Assembly (NCBI RefSeq): GCF_008704715.1
Contig: NZ_CP023689.1
Span: 2,976,001 to 3,040,000, forward strand
Reading direction: 5' to 3'
Length of the DNA stretch: 64,000 nucleotides
DNA from: Streptomyces chartreusis
GTDB taxonomy: Bacteria > Actinomycetota > Actinomycetes > Streptomycetales > Streptomycetaceae
In this document: positions 41,666 to 50,544 of the stretch, in pieces
How positions within the stretch are numbered: the stretch's first letter is position 1
How the letters are laid out: every line of letters begins with the position of its first letter
The notes under the pieces: model-generated
What the model saw: only the letters and a program-made list of their open reading frames with translations
What the model was told of the DNA's origin: nothing
Database searches by the model: none
Position numbers and translations under genes: made by a program

Positions 41666-42247
41666 TCAGCCCCGAACGCCCCGCAGCGCCATGGCCACCG
41701 CCGCCTCCGTGATCGCCGTCGGCTCCTCCGCCGCACCGAGCTCGATCCTGCGTACGGCCGCGTCCACGACGCCCTGCAGCAGCATCGCCGCCAGCCGGGG
41801 CTCCGCGTGCCCAATCTCCCCCAGCGCCTCGACGATCATCGCGACGAGCCCGCCGTGCGCCGCCCGGATCTTCTCCCGGGCCCCGGCGTCCAGCTCGCTC
41901 GCGGAGATCGCGACCACCGCGCGGTGCCGCCGGTCCCCCACCAGCCCGAGCTGCTTGCGCACATACGCCTCGACCTTGCCCTCGGCCGAGTCCGCGCGCT
42001 CCATCGCCGCCGAGACCTCCGCGGCCCACACCGGGAAGTCGACCTCGCACAGCTCCTCGACCACGGCGGCCCGCGAACGGAAGTACTCGTAGACGGACGA
42101 CCGCGCGAGCCCTGTCCGCTCGGCGAGGGCCGGGAAGGTCAGCGCTTCCGTCCCGCCCTCGGACAACAGGGATCGCGCCGCGTCCAGCAGGGCGGCTCGC
42201 TGCATCGACCGGTGCTCGGCCACGGAGGCCGCTCGAATCCTTGGCAC
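41666..42247 (-). CDS. TetR-family transcriptional regulator
   Basis: A 193-residue repressor. The helix-turn-helix is in the first 65 residues (SLLSEGGTEALTFPALAERT followed by GLARSSVYEYFRSRAAVVEE). The C-terminal ligand-binding and dimer domain has no recognisable signature. The target is not evident: it is followed by terminators and lies 70 bp from whiG on the same strand, in the downstream direction. The GTG at 42247 was chosen as start; a GTG nine bases upstream is also possible. No enzyme or pump gene adjoins it, so the ligand is unknown. Confidence 0.88.
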   Translation of the reverse strand: MPRIRAASVAEHRSMQRAALLDAARSLLSEGGTEALTFPALAERTGLARSSVYEYFRSRAAVVEELCEVDFPVWAAEVSAAMERADSAEGKVEAYVRKQLGLVGDRRHRAVVAISASELDAGAREKIRAAHGGLVAMIVEALGEIGHAEPRLAAMLLQGVVDAAVRRIELGAAEEPTAITEAAVAMALRGVRG

Positions 42248-42317
42248 GTCAACCACTTTACGGACGTGCCCTCGCGGACGGGAGTGTCTCCGCGAACCCC
42301 GCACGCGTCCGGCCAGG

Positions 42318-43160
42318 TCAACGACCGAAGCCGGCCAGTTTCGCCCGCAACTGGAGGACCGACTTGGTGTGGATCTGGCTCACCCGGCTCTCGGTCACCC
42401 CGAGCACGTTGCCGATCTCTGCGAGCGTGAGGCCCTCGTAGTAGTACAGCGTCACGACGGTCTTCTCGCGCTCCGGGAGCGTGTTGATCGCCCGTGCCAG
42501 GAAGCGCCGCAGCTCCCGGTCCTCGGCCACCTCCACCGGGTTGTCGGCGGCGGTGTCCTCAAGCGTGTCCATGACGCTGAGCCCGTCGCCGCCCTCGCCC
42601 CCGACGTGCAGCAGCTCCTCCAGCGCCACCACGTTCGCCAGCGACAACTGACTGAAGACCGAGTGGAGTTCGTCCACCGCGATCCCCATCTCGACGGCCA
42701 CCTCGGCCTCCGTCGGCGTCCGCCGCAGCCGCGCCTCCAGGGTGGCGTACGCCCGCTCGACGTTCCGTGCCTTCTGCCGCACCGACCGCGGGATCCAGTC
42801 CAGCGCCCTGAGCTCGTCGATCATCGCGCCCCGGATCCGCGTGATCGCGTACGTCTCGAACTTGATCTCCCGGTCGATGTCGAACTTCTCGATCGCGTCG
42901 ATCAGCCCGAACACCCCCGACGACACGAAGTCCGCCTGCTCCACATTGGGCGGCAGACCGACGCTCACCCGGCCCGCCACGTACTTGACGAGCGGCGAGT
43001 AGTGCAGGATCAGCTGCTCGCGCAATCGCTCGTCCCCCGTCGCCTTGTACGACCGCCACAGCTCGTCGAGCGTCGAGGGAGCGGGCGGCCGCACGCTGCC
43101 ACCGTCACGGGCGGCTGGGGGGACCGCCGCCCGGTCGGACCCGGAGGTGTGCTGGGGCAT
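42318..43160 (-). CDS. whiG: Sporulation sigma factor WhiG
   Basis: A 280-residue sigma factor of the FliA/WhiG group. Region 2 ([20 protein letters not shown] through [20 protein letters not shown]) is followed by region 3 ([19 protein letters not shown]). Region 4 carries the DNA-binding helix-turn-helix [20 protein letters not shown]. It directs RNA polymerase to early sporulation genes in aerial hyphae. The N-terminal 30 residues are a Pro/Ala-rich extension. ATG 43160 has AAGG upstream. Length and sequence fit Streptomyces WhiG closely. Confidence 0.97.
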   Translation of the reverse strand: MPQHTSGSDRAAVPPAARDGGSVRPPAPSTLDELWRSYKATGDERLREQLILHYSPLVKYVAGRVSVGLPPNVEQADFVSSGVFGLIDAIEKFDIDREIKFETYAITRIRGAMIDELRALDWIPRSVRQKARNVERAYATLEARLRRTPTEAEVAVEMGIAVDELHSVFSQLSLANVVALEELLHVGGEGGDGLSVMDTLEDTAADNPVEVAEDRELRRFLARAINTLPEREKTVVTLYYYEGLTLAEIGNVLGVTESRVSQIHTKSVLQLRAKLAGFGR

Positions 43161-43472
43161 TCGTTGCCTTGTGCCGTTCTGCCGTGAAGTGGGGGGTGCT
43201 TTGGGGGATCTGTCGGTCCGATGTCGCTCTGGTGCCGTTCTGGGGACCTTCCGGTGTCGAGGTGCCGGTCTGAGCCGGAATCCTCGTGAGCGTAGCGTGA
43301 CTGAAGTGTCGCGGTGCGCGAAGGACGGAGCACAAGCCGTACGCAGATACGTTCCGCTGGACGCCCCGCCGGGTCATGCCGGTCGCTCTACGTGATCACT
43401 CGAACACCCCAACTGGGGGAATTCACAAGGGCGTCCGTGTTCCCCCGTACGGCCGAACACGCTCGGTCAGCA
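43161..43472. other. 312-bp whiG upstream region without a gene
   Basis: No coding frame with suitable codon use and no clear hairpin are seen. It must contain the whiG promoter, but I cannot point to -10 and -35 elements with confidence. The left part has a GT-rich stretch before the whiG start. Confidence 0.5.
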
Positions 43473-44627
43473 TCACCTTCGACCGGTGCGAACGGAGATC
43501 ATCGCCTGGCGTGTCAACTTCCAGCCGTCGCCGTGTCGTTCGACGTAGCCAAGTGAACGGAGCTCGTACAGCCTCGCGACGGCGTCGTCCTCGGTGGTCT
43601 GCGCCCCGCGCGCGATCTCGTCCGCTCTCGCGGCACGGCGGCCGGGCAGCGCGGCCAGGACTCTGCGGGCCGCCGGCTCCAGCAGATCGCGTGGCAGGAC
43701 GGGCCCGCGTCGCTCCGGGGCCAGCTCCCCCATGTCGCCGACGAGTTCGACGACCTCGGCGGCGTCGGTGACGAGCACGGCGTCTCCGCGCAGCAGTTCA
43801 TGGATGCCCGCGGAAAGGCCGCTGGTGGCCGGGCCGGGCACTCCCATCGTGTGACGGCCGAGCCGCTGTGCCGCCCGGGCGGTGACCAGGGAGCCGCTGC
43901 GGTGGGCGGCCTCCACGACGACCGTGCCCCGCGTCAACGCCGCGATCACTCTGTTCCGCACGATGAATCTGCTGGGCGTCGGATGGTCGCCCGGTGGCAG
44001 TTCCCCGATCACCAGGCCCTGTTCCGCGATCCTGTTGATCAGCTGGGTGTGCCCGCGGGGGTAGGGGCGGTCGACGCCGCAGGCGAGCACGGCGACGGTG
44101 GCGCCGCCGGCTCCCAGCGCTCCCCTGTGGGCGGCTCCGTCGACCCCGTAGGCGCCGCCGGACACGACCACCCAGCCACGCTCGGCGAGACCGCCGGCGA
44201 GGGTGGCCGCCATGTGGGCGCCGTACTCGGTGCAGGCGCGCGCTCCGACCACGGCGACGGACTTCAGGGCCCACATCCGCAGACTGGCCGGCCCTCGCAC
44301 CCATAACCCGACGGGCCGGGCGTCCCCCAGATCGTCGAGCTGTCCGGGCCACTCCACGTCCCCGGGACACACGAACCGCACCCCCGCCTCCCGAGCGACG
44401 GCAAGATCCACCCGGGGCTCGGCCCTCGCGCCCCGAGCCCGCAGCCCCTCCCACCGCTTGGCACTCACCCCGGGCAAGGACTCCGCCTCCGCCCGCAACC
44501 GCCGCACCACTTCCCCCACGCCGAACTCCCGCACCCACCGCCCGACGACGTCGTCCCCGGGCTCGACGACACGGCTGAGGAAGACCCGGTCGAGGAGTTC
44601 GCCGTCCGGTTCACCATCACCGTTCAT
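43473..44627 (-). CDS. dprA: DNA-processing protein DprA/Smf
   Basis: A 384-residue protein. The central Rossmann-like domain (VAVVGARACTEYGAHMAATL, VVSGGAYGVDGAAHRGAL, NRVIAALTRGTVVVEA) is the conserved DprA core. The C-terminal 70 residues form a winged-helix-like domain ending near LYELRSLGYVERHGDGWKL. DprA loads RecA onto incoming single-stranded DNA in transformation; its role in Streptomyces is unclear. Its ATG overlaps the TGA of comM by four bases, so the genes are coupled. Confidence 0.94.
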   Translation of the reverse strand: MNGDGEPDGELLDRVFLSRVVEPGDDVVGRWVREFGVGEVVRRLRAEAESLPGVSAKRWEGLRARGARAEPRVDLAVAREAGVRFVCPGDVEWPGQLDDLGDARPVGLWVRGPASLRMWALKSVAVVGARACTEYGAHMAATLAGGLAERGWVVVSGGAYGVDGAAHRGALGAGGATVAVLACGVDRPYPRGHTQLINRIAEQGLVIGELPPGDHPTPSRFIVRNRVIAALTRGTVVVEAAHRSGSLVTARAAQRLGRHTMGVPGPATSGLSAGIHELLRGDAVLVTDAAEVVELVGDMGELAPERRGPVLPRDLLEPAARRVLAALPGRRAARADEIARGAQTTEDDAVARLYELRSLGYVERHGDGWKLTRQAMISVRTGRR

Positions 44628-46249
44628 GTGAGCGCCCCGATGGCCATGGGGACGCCTCGCGGCACACCGGTGCGCAGTTGCAGTGCCAGGGCGACGTCCG
44701 TCGCCTCCGGCCTGTCGTGACCGAGCAGGTCGGCGACGGTCCAGGCGACCCGCAGGACGCGGTCGAGTCCACGGGCGGTCAGCACGCCTCGTTCCAGGTT
44801 CCGCTCCGCCTCGTCCATGGCGCCGATCGCGGCGTACCAGCGGCTGCGCAGCTCGCGTCCCGGGATTTCGCTGTTGGTTCGCCACGGGGTACCGGCGAGC
44901 CGGGCCGAGGACCGTTCGCGAGCCGCACGCACCCGGTCGGCGACCGTCGCGGTGGACTCGCCCCGCGCCCCGCGCTCGGTCAGCTGCGCGCGGGTCACTC
45001 GGTCGACCTCGACCCTCAGGTCGACGCGGTCGAGCAGCGGTCCGGAGAGCCGCGCCTGATAGCGGCGGATCACCGAGGGCGGGCACTCGCACATGTCGTC
45101 CGTCTGGGAGAAGCGGCCGCAGGGGCAAGGGTTGGCGGCAAGGACCATCAGGAACTTCGCCGGGAAGCGCACGACGCCCGCGCTGCGCGCGATCACAACA
45201 TGACCGGCCTCAAGAGGCTGTCGCAGCGCGTCGAGGGCCTGACTCCTGAACTCGGGCGTCTCGTCCAGGAACAGGACACCCCGATGGGAGAGCGACACCG
45301 CGCCGGGCCGCGCGATGCCCTGGCCGCCGCCCACGAGCGCCTGCATCGTCGCCGAGTGGTGCGGGGCGCAGTACGGGGCCACGTCGATCAGAGGCTTGCC
45401 GGGAGGCAGCAGACCCGCCACCGAGTGCACCGCGGTGACCTCCAGCGACTCTCCCCTGCTGAGGCGGGGCAGGATGGCCGGCAGCCGCTCCGCGAGCATC
45501 GTCTTGCCGGCCCCGGGCGGCCCCTCCAGGAACAGGTGATGCCCGCCCGCCGCGGCCACCTCCACGGCCGTACGCGCCGAGGTCTGGCCGACCACATCGG
45601 CGAGGTCGTGCCCGTGGTCGGACTGGATCGCGCCGAGGCTGTGCATGCCCGTGGCCGCGCCCGTCCCCGGCACGCGCAGGCCCGCGAGCAGCGGATCCGG
45701 GCGGCCCTGGTCGTCGGGTTCCTCTTCGGGCACGGGCTCGTCCGTGAGGACGGCGATCAGCTGGCGCAGACTGCGTACGCCCAACACGGACACACCCGGC
45801 ACCAGCGAAGCCTCGGCCGCGGCGCATTCCGGGACGACCACTTGCTCATAGCCTGCGTCCGCCGCAGCGATCACCGCTGGAAGGATGCCCCGGACCGGTC
45901 GCACACGGCCGTCCAGGCCGAGCTCTCCGATCATCACGATGTCGGCGAGAACCCGTGGGTCGATCCGCTCGGCCGCTCCGAGGACGGCGCAGGCCACCGC
46001 CAGGTCGAAGCCGCTGCCCGCCTTCGGCACCGACGCCGGGCTGAGCCCGACAGTGAGCTTCTTCTGCGGCCATTCACCGCCCGAGTTCACGACGGCCGCC
46101 CGCACCCGGTCCCGGCTTTCCGACAGGCTCTTGTCCGGCAGGCCCACCAGGGTGAACGCCGCCACCCCGGGCTCCAGGTCCGCCTGGACCTCGACCACGA
46201 CCCCTTCGACGCCCACCAGCGCCACCGAGCACGTACGCGCGAAACCCAT
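44624..46249 (-). CDS. comM: ComM / YifB-type Mg-chelatase-like AAA ATPase
   Basis: A 541-residue hexameric helicase-like ATPase. The N-terminal ChlI-like domain (VEVQADLEPGVAAFTLVGLP) precedes the AAA core with Walker A GPPGAGKT (about residue 230) and Walker B GVLFLDETPEF. A zinc-binding-like cluster CPCGRF...CEC (about 366-380) lies in the insertion typical of YifB. The Mg-chelatase C-terminal domain ends at residue 530. In naturally competent bacteria ComM aids branch migration during recombination. It begins 1 bp after the yraN stop and overlaps dprA. Confidence 0.94.
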   Translation of the reverse strand: MGFARTCSVALVGVEGVVVEVQADLEPGVAAFTLVGLPDKSLSESRDRVRAAVVNSGGEWPQKKLTVGLSPASVPKAGSGFDLAVACAVLGAAERIDPRVLADIVMIGELGLDGRVRPVRGILPAVIAAADAGYEQVVVPECAAAEASLVPGVSVLGVRSLRQLIAVLTDEPVPEEEPDDQGRPDPLLAGLRVPGTGAATGMHSLGAIQSDHGHDLADVVGQTSARTAVEVAAAGGHHLFLEGPPGAGKTMLAERLPAILPRLSRGESLEVTAVHSVAGLLPPGKPLIDVAPYCAPHHSATMQALVGGGQGIARPGAVSLSHRGVLFLDETPEFRSQALDALRQPLEAGHVVIARSAGVVRFPAKFLMVLAANPCPCGRFSQTDDMCECPPSVIRRYQARLSGPLLDRVDLRVEVDRVTRAQLTERGARGESTATVADRVRAARERSSARLAGTPWRTNSEIPGRELRSRWYAAIGAMDEAERNLERGVLTARGLDRVLRVAWTVADLLGHDRPEATDVALALQLRTGVPRGVPMAIGALT

Positions 46250-46250
46250 G

Positions 46251-46613
46251 TCAGGCCACCCCTCGCGCGTGCTCGACCACGGGCGCGCCCCGGTCGGGCA
46301 GGATCACTCCGACCAGATCGATTCGCACACCTCCCGGCGGCGCCCCTCCGTGAGCGTGGATCCAGTGTTCTGCGAGGCCGCGCAGGCGCTGCGCCTTCTC
46401 AGGGCTGACAGCGGCCATGGGATGCTCGTAGCCACCGCTCCTGCGCGTCTTCACCTCACACACCACCAGGACGTCCCCGTCCCGGGCCACGATGTCGATC
46501 TCACCGGTCCTGCCGCAGCGCCAGTTGCGCTCCAGAACCGTCATCCCGGCCTCGGTCAGCCGCCTCGCGGCCAGTTCCTCGCCGTACCTGCCGAGTGCAC
46601 TGCGTGCGTTCAT
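46251..46613 (-). CDS. yraN: YraN / UPF0102 nuclease-fold protein
   Basis: A 120-residue protein with the Holliday-junction resolvase-like fold. It begins [18 protein letters not shown] and carries the active-site pattern [20 protein letters not shown] with R following, which corresponds to ExD..EVKxR of restriction-nuclease folds. Its cellular role is not established. It is the first gene of the yraN-comM-dprA run, a conserved grouping, and has DnaA-box-like sites in its upstream region. Confidence 0.93.
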   Translation of the reverse strand: MNARSALGRYGEELAARRLTEAGMTVLERNWRCGRTGEIDIVARDGDVLVVCEVKTRRSGGYEHPMAAVSPEKAQRLRGLAEHWIHAHGGAPPGGVRIDLVGVILPDRGAPVVEHARGVA

Positions 46614-46669
46614 GTCGGCACCACCTCCGGCGCCAACAATGCGAGCAGCTCAGCGAGCTATTGGATCTT

Positions 46670-46696
46670 GGTGGACAAGTCCGTGACTGTGGATAA
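46670..46696 (-). promoter_or_regulatory. Second pair of DnaA-box-like sequences
   Basis: On the minus strand TTATCCACA (46688-46696) is followed by TTGTCCACC (46670-46678), with starts 18 bp apart. The pair lies about 60-80 bp upstream of yraN. Spacing equals that of the pair at 40742-40768. Confidence 0.55.
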
Positions 46697-46720
46697 CTTC
46701 CTCACCCCCGCGAGTGAACG

Positions 46721-47029
46721 TCACCCGCCCGGAAGCTCCAGATCGCTCTTGTTCAGCTCCTCAATGTTCACGTCCTTGAACGTGAGCACCCGAACCTGCT
46801 TCACGAACCGCGCCGGCCGGTACATGTCCCACACCCAGGCGTCCGCCATGGACACCTCGAAGAACACCTCACCCTGAACCGAGTGCACCTGCATCTCGTA
46901 GTCGTTGGTCAGGTAGAAGCGCCGCTCGGTCTCGATCACATACTTGAACAGACCGACGACATCGCGGTACTCCCGATAGAGCTTGAGCTCCATCTCGGTC
47001 TCGTACTTCTCGAGGTCCTCGGCGCTCAT
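46721..47029 (-). CDS. DUF2469 family protein
   Basis: A 102-residue acidic protein highly conserved in Actinobacteria: SAEDLEKYETEMELKLYREY at the start and NDYEMQVHSVQGEVFFEVS in the middle. There is no signal or membrane segment and no known enzymatic motif. It is usually found near rnhB, lepB/sip and rplS genes, as here. Function is unknown. The ATG at 47029 gives the conserved start MSAEDLEKY. Confidence 0.93.
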   Translation of the reverse strand: MSAEDLEKYETEMELKLYREYRDVVGLFKYVIETERRFYLTNDYEMQVHSVQGEVFFEVSMADAWVWDMYRPARFVKQVRVLTFKDVNIEELNKSDLELPGG

Positions 47030-47085
47030 GGCATGTTCCCCTTCAGCCGTGCGATCCCACCATTGTGCGCCAGTCCCGTCAGCAC

Positions 47086-47583
47086 CTAGACAATTTCGGT
47101 GTCAAGGGTCACGGGCCCGGCGGGGGGACCTTCGTCGAGCAGAGTGCGCAGCAGCTCGGCGAGTCTGGTCGGATACACCGTCTCATGCGCTCGGGCAAGT
47201 TCCTGACACGTCCACCAGCGCGCACCGGCGACGCTGCGCCGCTCCAGCTCGGTGAGTGCCACGGCCCGGGTCGCCGTCTGTGTCGTACGTGCCAGGTAGT
47301 ACCACTCGTCCTGGTCCCAGCGGCGTCCCGCGAACGGGAACGAGCACGTCCGCCGCCACAGCACGGGGCCGAGCTCGACCTCCGTGATGCCCGTTTCCTC
47401 TGCGAGTTCCCGCAGTGCGGCCTCTTCTCGCGTCTCATCGCCCTCGAGTCCCCCGCCGGGCGTGAACCACCAGTCGTCGGCCGGATCCTCCGGCTCATGG
47501 CCGTAGAGCAGCAGGATGCGGTCGTCGGGGTCCAGCAGCACGACCCGGGCCACCTTGCGCAACCCGTCGTCGTGTCCTTGCAC
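47086..47583 (-). CDS. NUDIX hydrolase
   Basis: A 165-residue pyrophosphohydrolase. The Nudix box GLEGDETREEAALRELAEE followed by TGI matches GX5EX7REUXEEXGU, with the metal-binding Glu residues intact. It hydrolyses a nucleoside diphosphate linked to another group; the exact substrate cannot be told. GTG 47583 lies 4 bp after the sipZ stop, but a GTG at 47598 overlapping sipZ is also possible. In S. lividans sipZ is cotranscribed with a MutT-like gene, which fits this arrangement. Confidence 0.92.
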   Translation of the reverse strand: MQGHDDGLRKVARVVLLDPDDRILLLYGHEPEDPADDWWFTPGGGLEGDETREEAALRELAEETGITEVELGPVLWRRTCSFPFAGRRWDQDEWYYLARTTQTATRAVALTELERRSVAGARWWTCQELARAHETVYPTRLAELLRTLLDEGPPAGPVTLDTEIV

Positions 47584-47587
47584 CGCC

Positions 47588-48361
47588 TCAGCGGGCACTG
47601 GCGGGCTCCGTCCGCACGCGGGAGCGGCCCGCGAAGCGCTTCTCGATCGGGCCGTAGGCCCCGCCCACCAGGACCAGCACCCCGCCCACGAGGATCAGCG
47701 CGACGACCGTGCGCAGCGGCCCCTGCGGCGACAGCGCGCCGAGCTGCTCGAAGCCCGTGGGGCGCTCCAGCACGCCGCTCATGGGCCATACGACGGCGTC
47801 CACCCGGGCCGAGACGGCGCTGCGCGCCACGGTGCCGCTGGCGGCGTCCGTGAGGTGGGCCGTGGAGTCCAGGGAGCCGCTGCGCTCGTCGCCGAGGAGG
47901 AAGAGCCTGCCCTCGGGCACGGTCACGCTCGGGAAGTTCTGGAGCTCGCCGAGGCCGTCGTCGGCCAGGTACGGCTCGTCGATCTTCTTGCCGTTGACGG
48001 TCAGCTTGCCGCCCGTGCTGGACACCGTGTCACCGCCGGTCGCGACCACGCGCTTGACGACGGGCGCGTTGGTCACCCAGGTCTTGTCGGTGAACACGAC
48101 GACGTCGCCCCGGCGGATCTGGTCGCCGTCGATGCGCTCGGCCAGGACCCGCGCGCCGGCGCCGATCGTGGGCGCCATCGAACTGGTGGGCACGGTGTAC
48201 GGCCGGTAGACCACCGCTCCCCAGGCGAACCCGCCCAGGAACAGCACCAGGCCCAGCGCCACGGCCAGCCCGGACAAGCGCTGTCCGGTCCGGCTGCCCG
48301 CCTGGACCCTGCTCGCGCCACCGTCACGCGGCGCCGTACGTGTAGTGCTCTCGCCACCCAT
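47588..48361 (-). CDS. sipZ: Type I signal peptidase (SipZ type)
   Basis: A 257-residue membrane-bound leader peptidase. The N-terminal transmembrane segment is at about residues 30-52 (LAVALGLVLFLGGFAWGAV). The catalytic Ser is in PTSSMAPT (about 59) and the catalytic Lys in APVVKRVVATGGD (about 97). A further C-terminal transmembrane segment (TVVALILVGGVLVLVGGAY) precedes a basic tail. It removes signal peptides from secreted proteins on the outer face. A terminator separates it from sipY, consistent with its heading its own operon. ATG 48361 was chosen as the first start after that terminator. Confidence 0.92.
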   Translation of the reverse strand: MGGESTTRTAPRDGGASRVQAGSRTGQRLSGLAVALGLVLFLGGFAWGAVVYRPYTVPTSSMAPTIGAGARVLAERIDGDQIRRGDVVVFTDKTWVTNAPVVKRVVATGGDTVSSTGGKLTVNGKKIDEPYLADDGLGELQNFPSVTVPEGRLFLLGDERSGSLDSTAHLTDAASGTVARSAVSARVDAVVWPMSGVLERPTGFEQLGALSPQGPLRTVVALILVGGVLVLVGGAYGPIEKRFAGRSRVRTEPASAR

Positions 48362-48512
48362 GAATCGGCACCCTACCCGGCGGTACCGAAAGGGGGCAGC
48401 CCCTCCCGAGCCCCGGAAGCACCGGCTCGGCAAAGCTTTCGCCAGTCTTCGGCGCCGGCCGGAGCACGGTCCCGGGGGTGCGGCGGCGAACCTTGCGGGC
48501 GCCTCACGAAGA

Positions 48513-48548
48513 CGGCCCCGGAAAGCGCCATCAGGCGCCCCGGGGCCG
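48513..48548 (-). terminator. Terminator between sipY and sipZ
   Basis: A composite hairpin has an outer 9-bp stem (48513-48521 with 48540-48548) and an inner 5-bp stem (48525-48529 with 48534-48538). It lies about 50 bp past the sipY stop. Confidence 0.75.
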
Positions 48549-48599
48549 CAAGGGCTCACGGCAGCAGCCCCAACGGGCCCGCTACCGGCGATCGGGCGG

Positions 48600-49565
48600 T
48601 CAGCGCGTCTCCGCCGCCTCGGCCCGACGCCTGCGCCACAGCACGAACGGCACAGCGCCCACCAGGGCGACGCCCTGCGGCGCCACCGTCAGCGCGGCGG
48701 AGCCGGCACCCAGGTTCTGCGAGAAGGTGTCCGGCACCGGCAGGGTGTCCCAGCGGTTGATCGGCCAGGCGATGACGACCGCACGGCCGACGACCTTGTC
48801 GACGGGGACCATGCCGTGGTTCACGTCGGACTGGTTGTAGCGCGAGTCCCGGGAGTTCTGCCGGTGGTCACCCATGACCCAGATGAAGCCCTTGGGGACC
48901 TTCACCTTGAACTGGCCGCCCTGGTCGTCCTGGCTGCACGGGGTGTTGCCGGGGTACACGTACGGCTCGTTCAGCGCCTTGCCGTTGACCGTGAGCGGGC
49001 CGGTGCCCTCGCACTGGATCGTGTCGCCGCCGACGCCGACGACCCGCTTGATCAGGTCCTTCTCCTCGGCGGACGGCATCAGGCCGATCCAGCTGAGGAA
49101 GGTCTGCAGGGCGTTGGGATCCGGGGTGGGCTCACCCGCCAGCCAGTTGTCGGGGTCGTGGAAGACCACGACCTCGCCGCGTTCGGGCTCCGAGCCGAAC
49201 CACGGGGTGAGCTTGTCCACCAGGACGCGGTCACCCTGCTGGAGGGTGTTCTGCATCGAGTCCGAGGGGATCGAGAACGCCTGCACCAGGAATGTCTTGA
49301 TCAGCAGCGCGAGGACGAGCGCGATGCCGATGAGGATCGGCAGTTCCTTCCAGAACGAGCGCTGCTTCTTGGCGGGGGCGGCCCCGCCCGACCCCTGGCC
49401 GTCGGTCGGGGGCTGCCCGCCCGACCGTCCGCCGTCACTGTCCGATCCGGGCTCATTCCCGGAGGTCACGGCGCCGTCCGCGGCCGGGTCGGCAGCGTCC
49501 ACGGGGCGTCCGCGGTGCTCCTCGCCGTCGTGCCCGGACCGTGCGCCAACCGCCACATCCCCCAC
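48600..49565 (-). CDS. sipY: Type I signal peptidase (SipY type)
   Basis: A 321-residue signal peptidase. A long acidic/Gly-rich cytoplasmic N-terminus (1-70) precedes a transmembrane segment (ELPILIGIALVLALLIKTFL). The catalytic Ser is in FSIPSDSMQNTL and the catalytic Lys in KDLIKRVVGVGGD; the FIWVMGDHRQNSRDSR box D/E follows. A second membrane segment lies at the C-terminus (GVALVGAVPFVLW). GTG 49565 has AAGGAG upstream. The first 113 bp overlap the tail of sipX in another frame. Confidence 0.94.
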   Translation of the reverse strand: MGDVAVGARSGHDGEEHRGRPVDAADPAADGAVTSGNEPGSDSDGGRSGGQPPTDGQGSGGAAPAKKQRSFWKELPILIGIALVLALLIKTFLVQAFSIPSDSMQNTLQQGDRVLVDKLTPWFGSEPERGEVVVFHDPDNWLAGEPTPDPNALQTFLSWIGLMPSAEEKDLIKRVVGVGGDTIQCEGTGPLTVNGKALNEPYVYPGNTPCSQDDQGGQFKVKVPKGFIWVMGDHRQNSRDSRYNQSDVNHGMVPVDKVVGRAVVIAWPINRWDTLPVPDTFSQNLGAGSAALTVAPQGVALVGAVPFVLWRRRRAEAAETR

Positions 49566-50544
49566 GCCAACTCCTTACTCTGTGCCGCTGCCTGCCCCAT
49601 AGACGACGCAGGCCCACCACTCCCATAACGAGCGGGAGTTCCGCAGGGGTCGGGAGCTGGATCGTTCCGTTCGAATCGTCGGAAGCAACCCTATGCGACA
49701 GCTGGGGAGACGCGGTCGACCCTGCCGCCGAGTCGGAGACCGAAGCGTAGGTATTCGGCTCCTCCAGGTTGGTCCAGTGACCGAGCGGCCAGGCGATCCA
49801 CTTCGCCCGTCCGACGACCTCCTCCTCGGAGACCGTGCCGCCGTAGTCCTGGTCCTGGTGCGCGCGGGAGTCCGCGGAGTTGGCCCGGTGGTCGCCCATC
49901 ACCCACAGGCGTCCCTGCGGCACGGTGATGTCGAACTTCGCCTCGGAGGGGGAATTGCCGGGATACAGATAGTCCTCGTTCAGGGGAACCCCGTTGACGG
50001 TGACCCGTCCTTGCGTGTCGCAGCACTTGACGCGGTCTCCGCCGACGCCGACGACACGCTTGATCAGGTCCTTCTCGTCGTCGGACGGCAGCAGGCCGAT
50101 GAAGGTCAGCGCCTCCTTGACCTGCTTGACGACGACGGGGTCCTCCTTCTTCACCGTCGTCTGCTCGTCCTGGAGCCAGCCGCCGGGGTCCTTGAAGACG
50201 ACGACGTCACCGCGCTGCGGCTTGGAGCCGAACCAGGGGGTGAGCTTGTCGACGAGGACACGGTCGCCGATCTGGATCGTCGCCTCCATGGAGCCGGAGG
50301 GGATCACGAAGGCCTGGACGAGGAAGGTCTTCAGGACGAGCGCTATGAGGACCGCGACTCCGACGAGGAGGGGTATCTCCTTGATCGCCGAGCGCCTGCG
50401 CCGTCGTTTGACCTTGCGCTGGAGCTGGCGCCGCTCCGCGCGGGTACGGCCGCCGGCGGGGCCGGAGGCGCGCCGGACGCCGGTGGGCAGGAGATTGTCG
50501 GCTGCGCTGCTGGGCACGCCGCGCGGCTTGCCACGGTTACCCAT
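49453..50544 (-). CDS. sipX: Type I signal peptidase (SipX type) with extended C-terminus
   Basis: A 363-residue signal peptidase. The basic N-terminus is followed by a membrane segment (EIPLLVGVAVLIALVLKTFL). The catalytic Ser is in FVIPSGSMEATI, the Lys in KDLIKRVVGVGGD, and RLWVMGDHRANSADSR follows. After the C-terminal hydrophobic stretch (ELPLVMGVVGL) it continues for about 45 Arg-rich residues encoded out of frame over the sipY start (113-bp overlap). This tail looks accidental, as SipX of S. lividans is about 320 aa as I recall. The ATG overlaps the sipW stop by 8 bp. Confidence 0.92.
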   Translation of the reverse strand: MGNRGKPRGVPSSAADNLLPTGVRRASGPAGGRTRAERRQLQRKVKRRRRRSAIKEIPLLVGVAVLIALVLKTFLVQAFVIPSGSMEATIQIGDRVLVDKLTPWFGSKPQRGDVVVFKDPGGWLQDEQTTVKKEDPVVVKQVKEALTFIGLLPSDDEKDLIKRVVGVGGDRVKCCDTQGRVTVNGVPLNEDYLYPGNSPSEAKFDITVPQGRLWVMGDHRANSADSRAHQDQDYGGTVSEEEVVGRAKWIAWPLGHWTNLEEPNTYASVSDSAAGSTASPQLSHRVASDDSNGTIQLPTPAELPLVMGVVGLRRLWGRQRHRVRSWRGGCGGWRTVRARRRGAPRTPRGRCRPGRGRRRDLRE

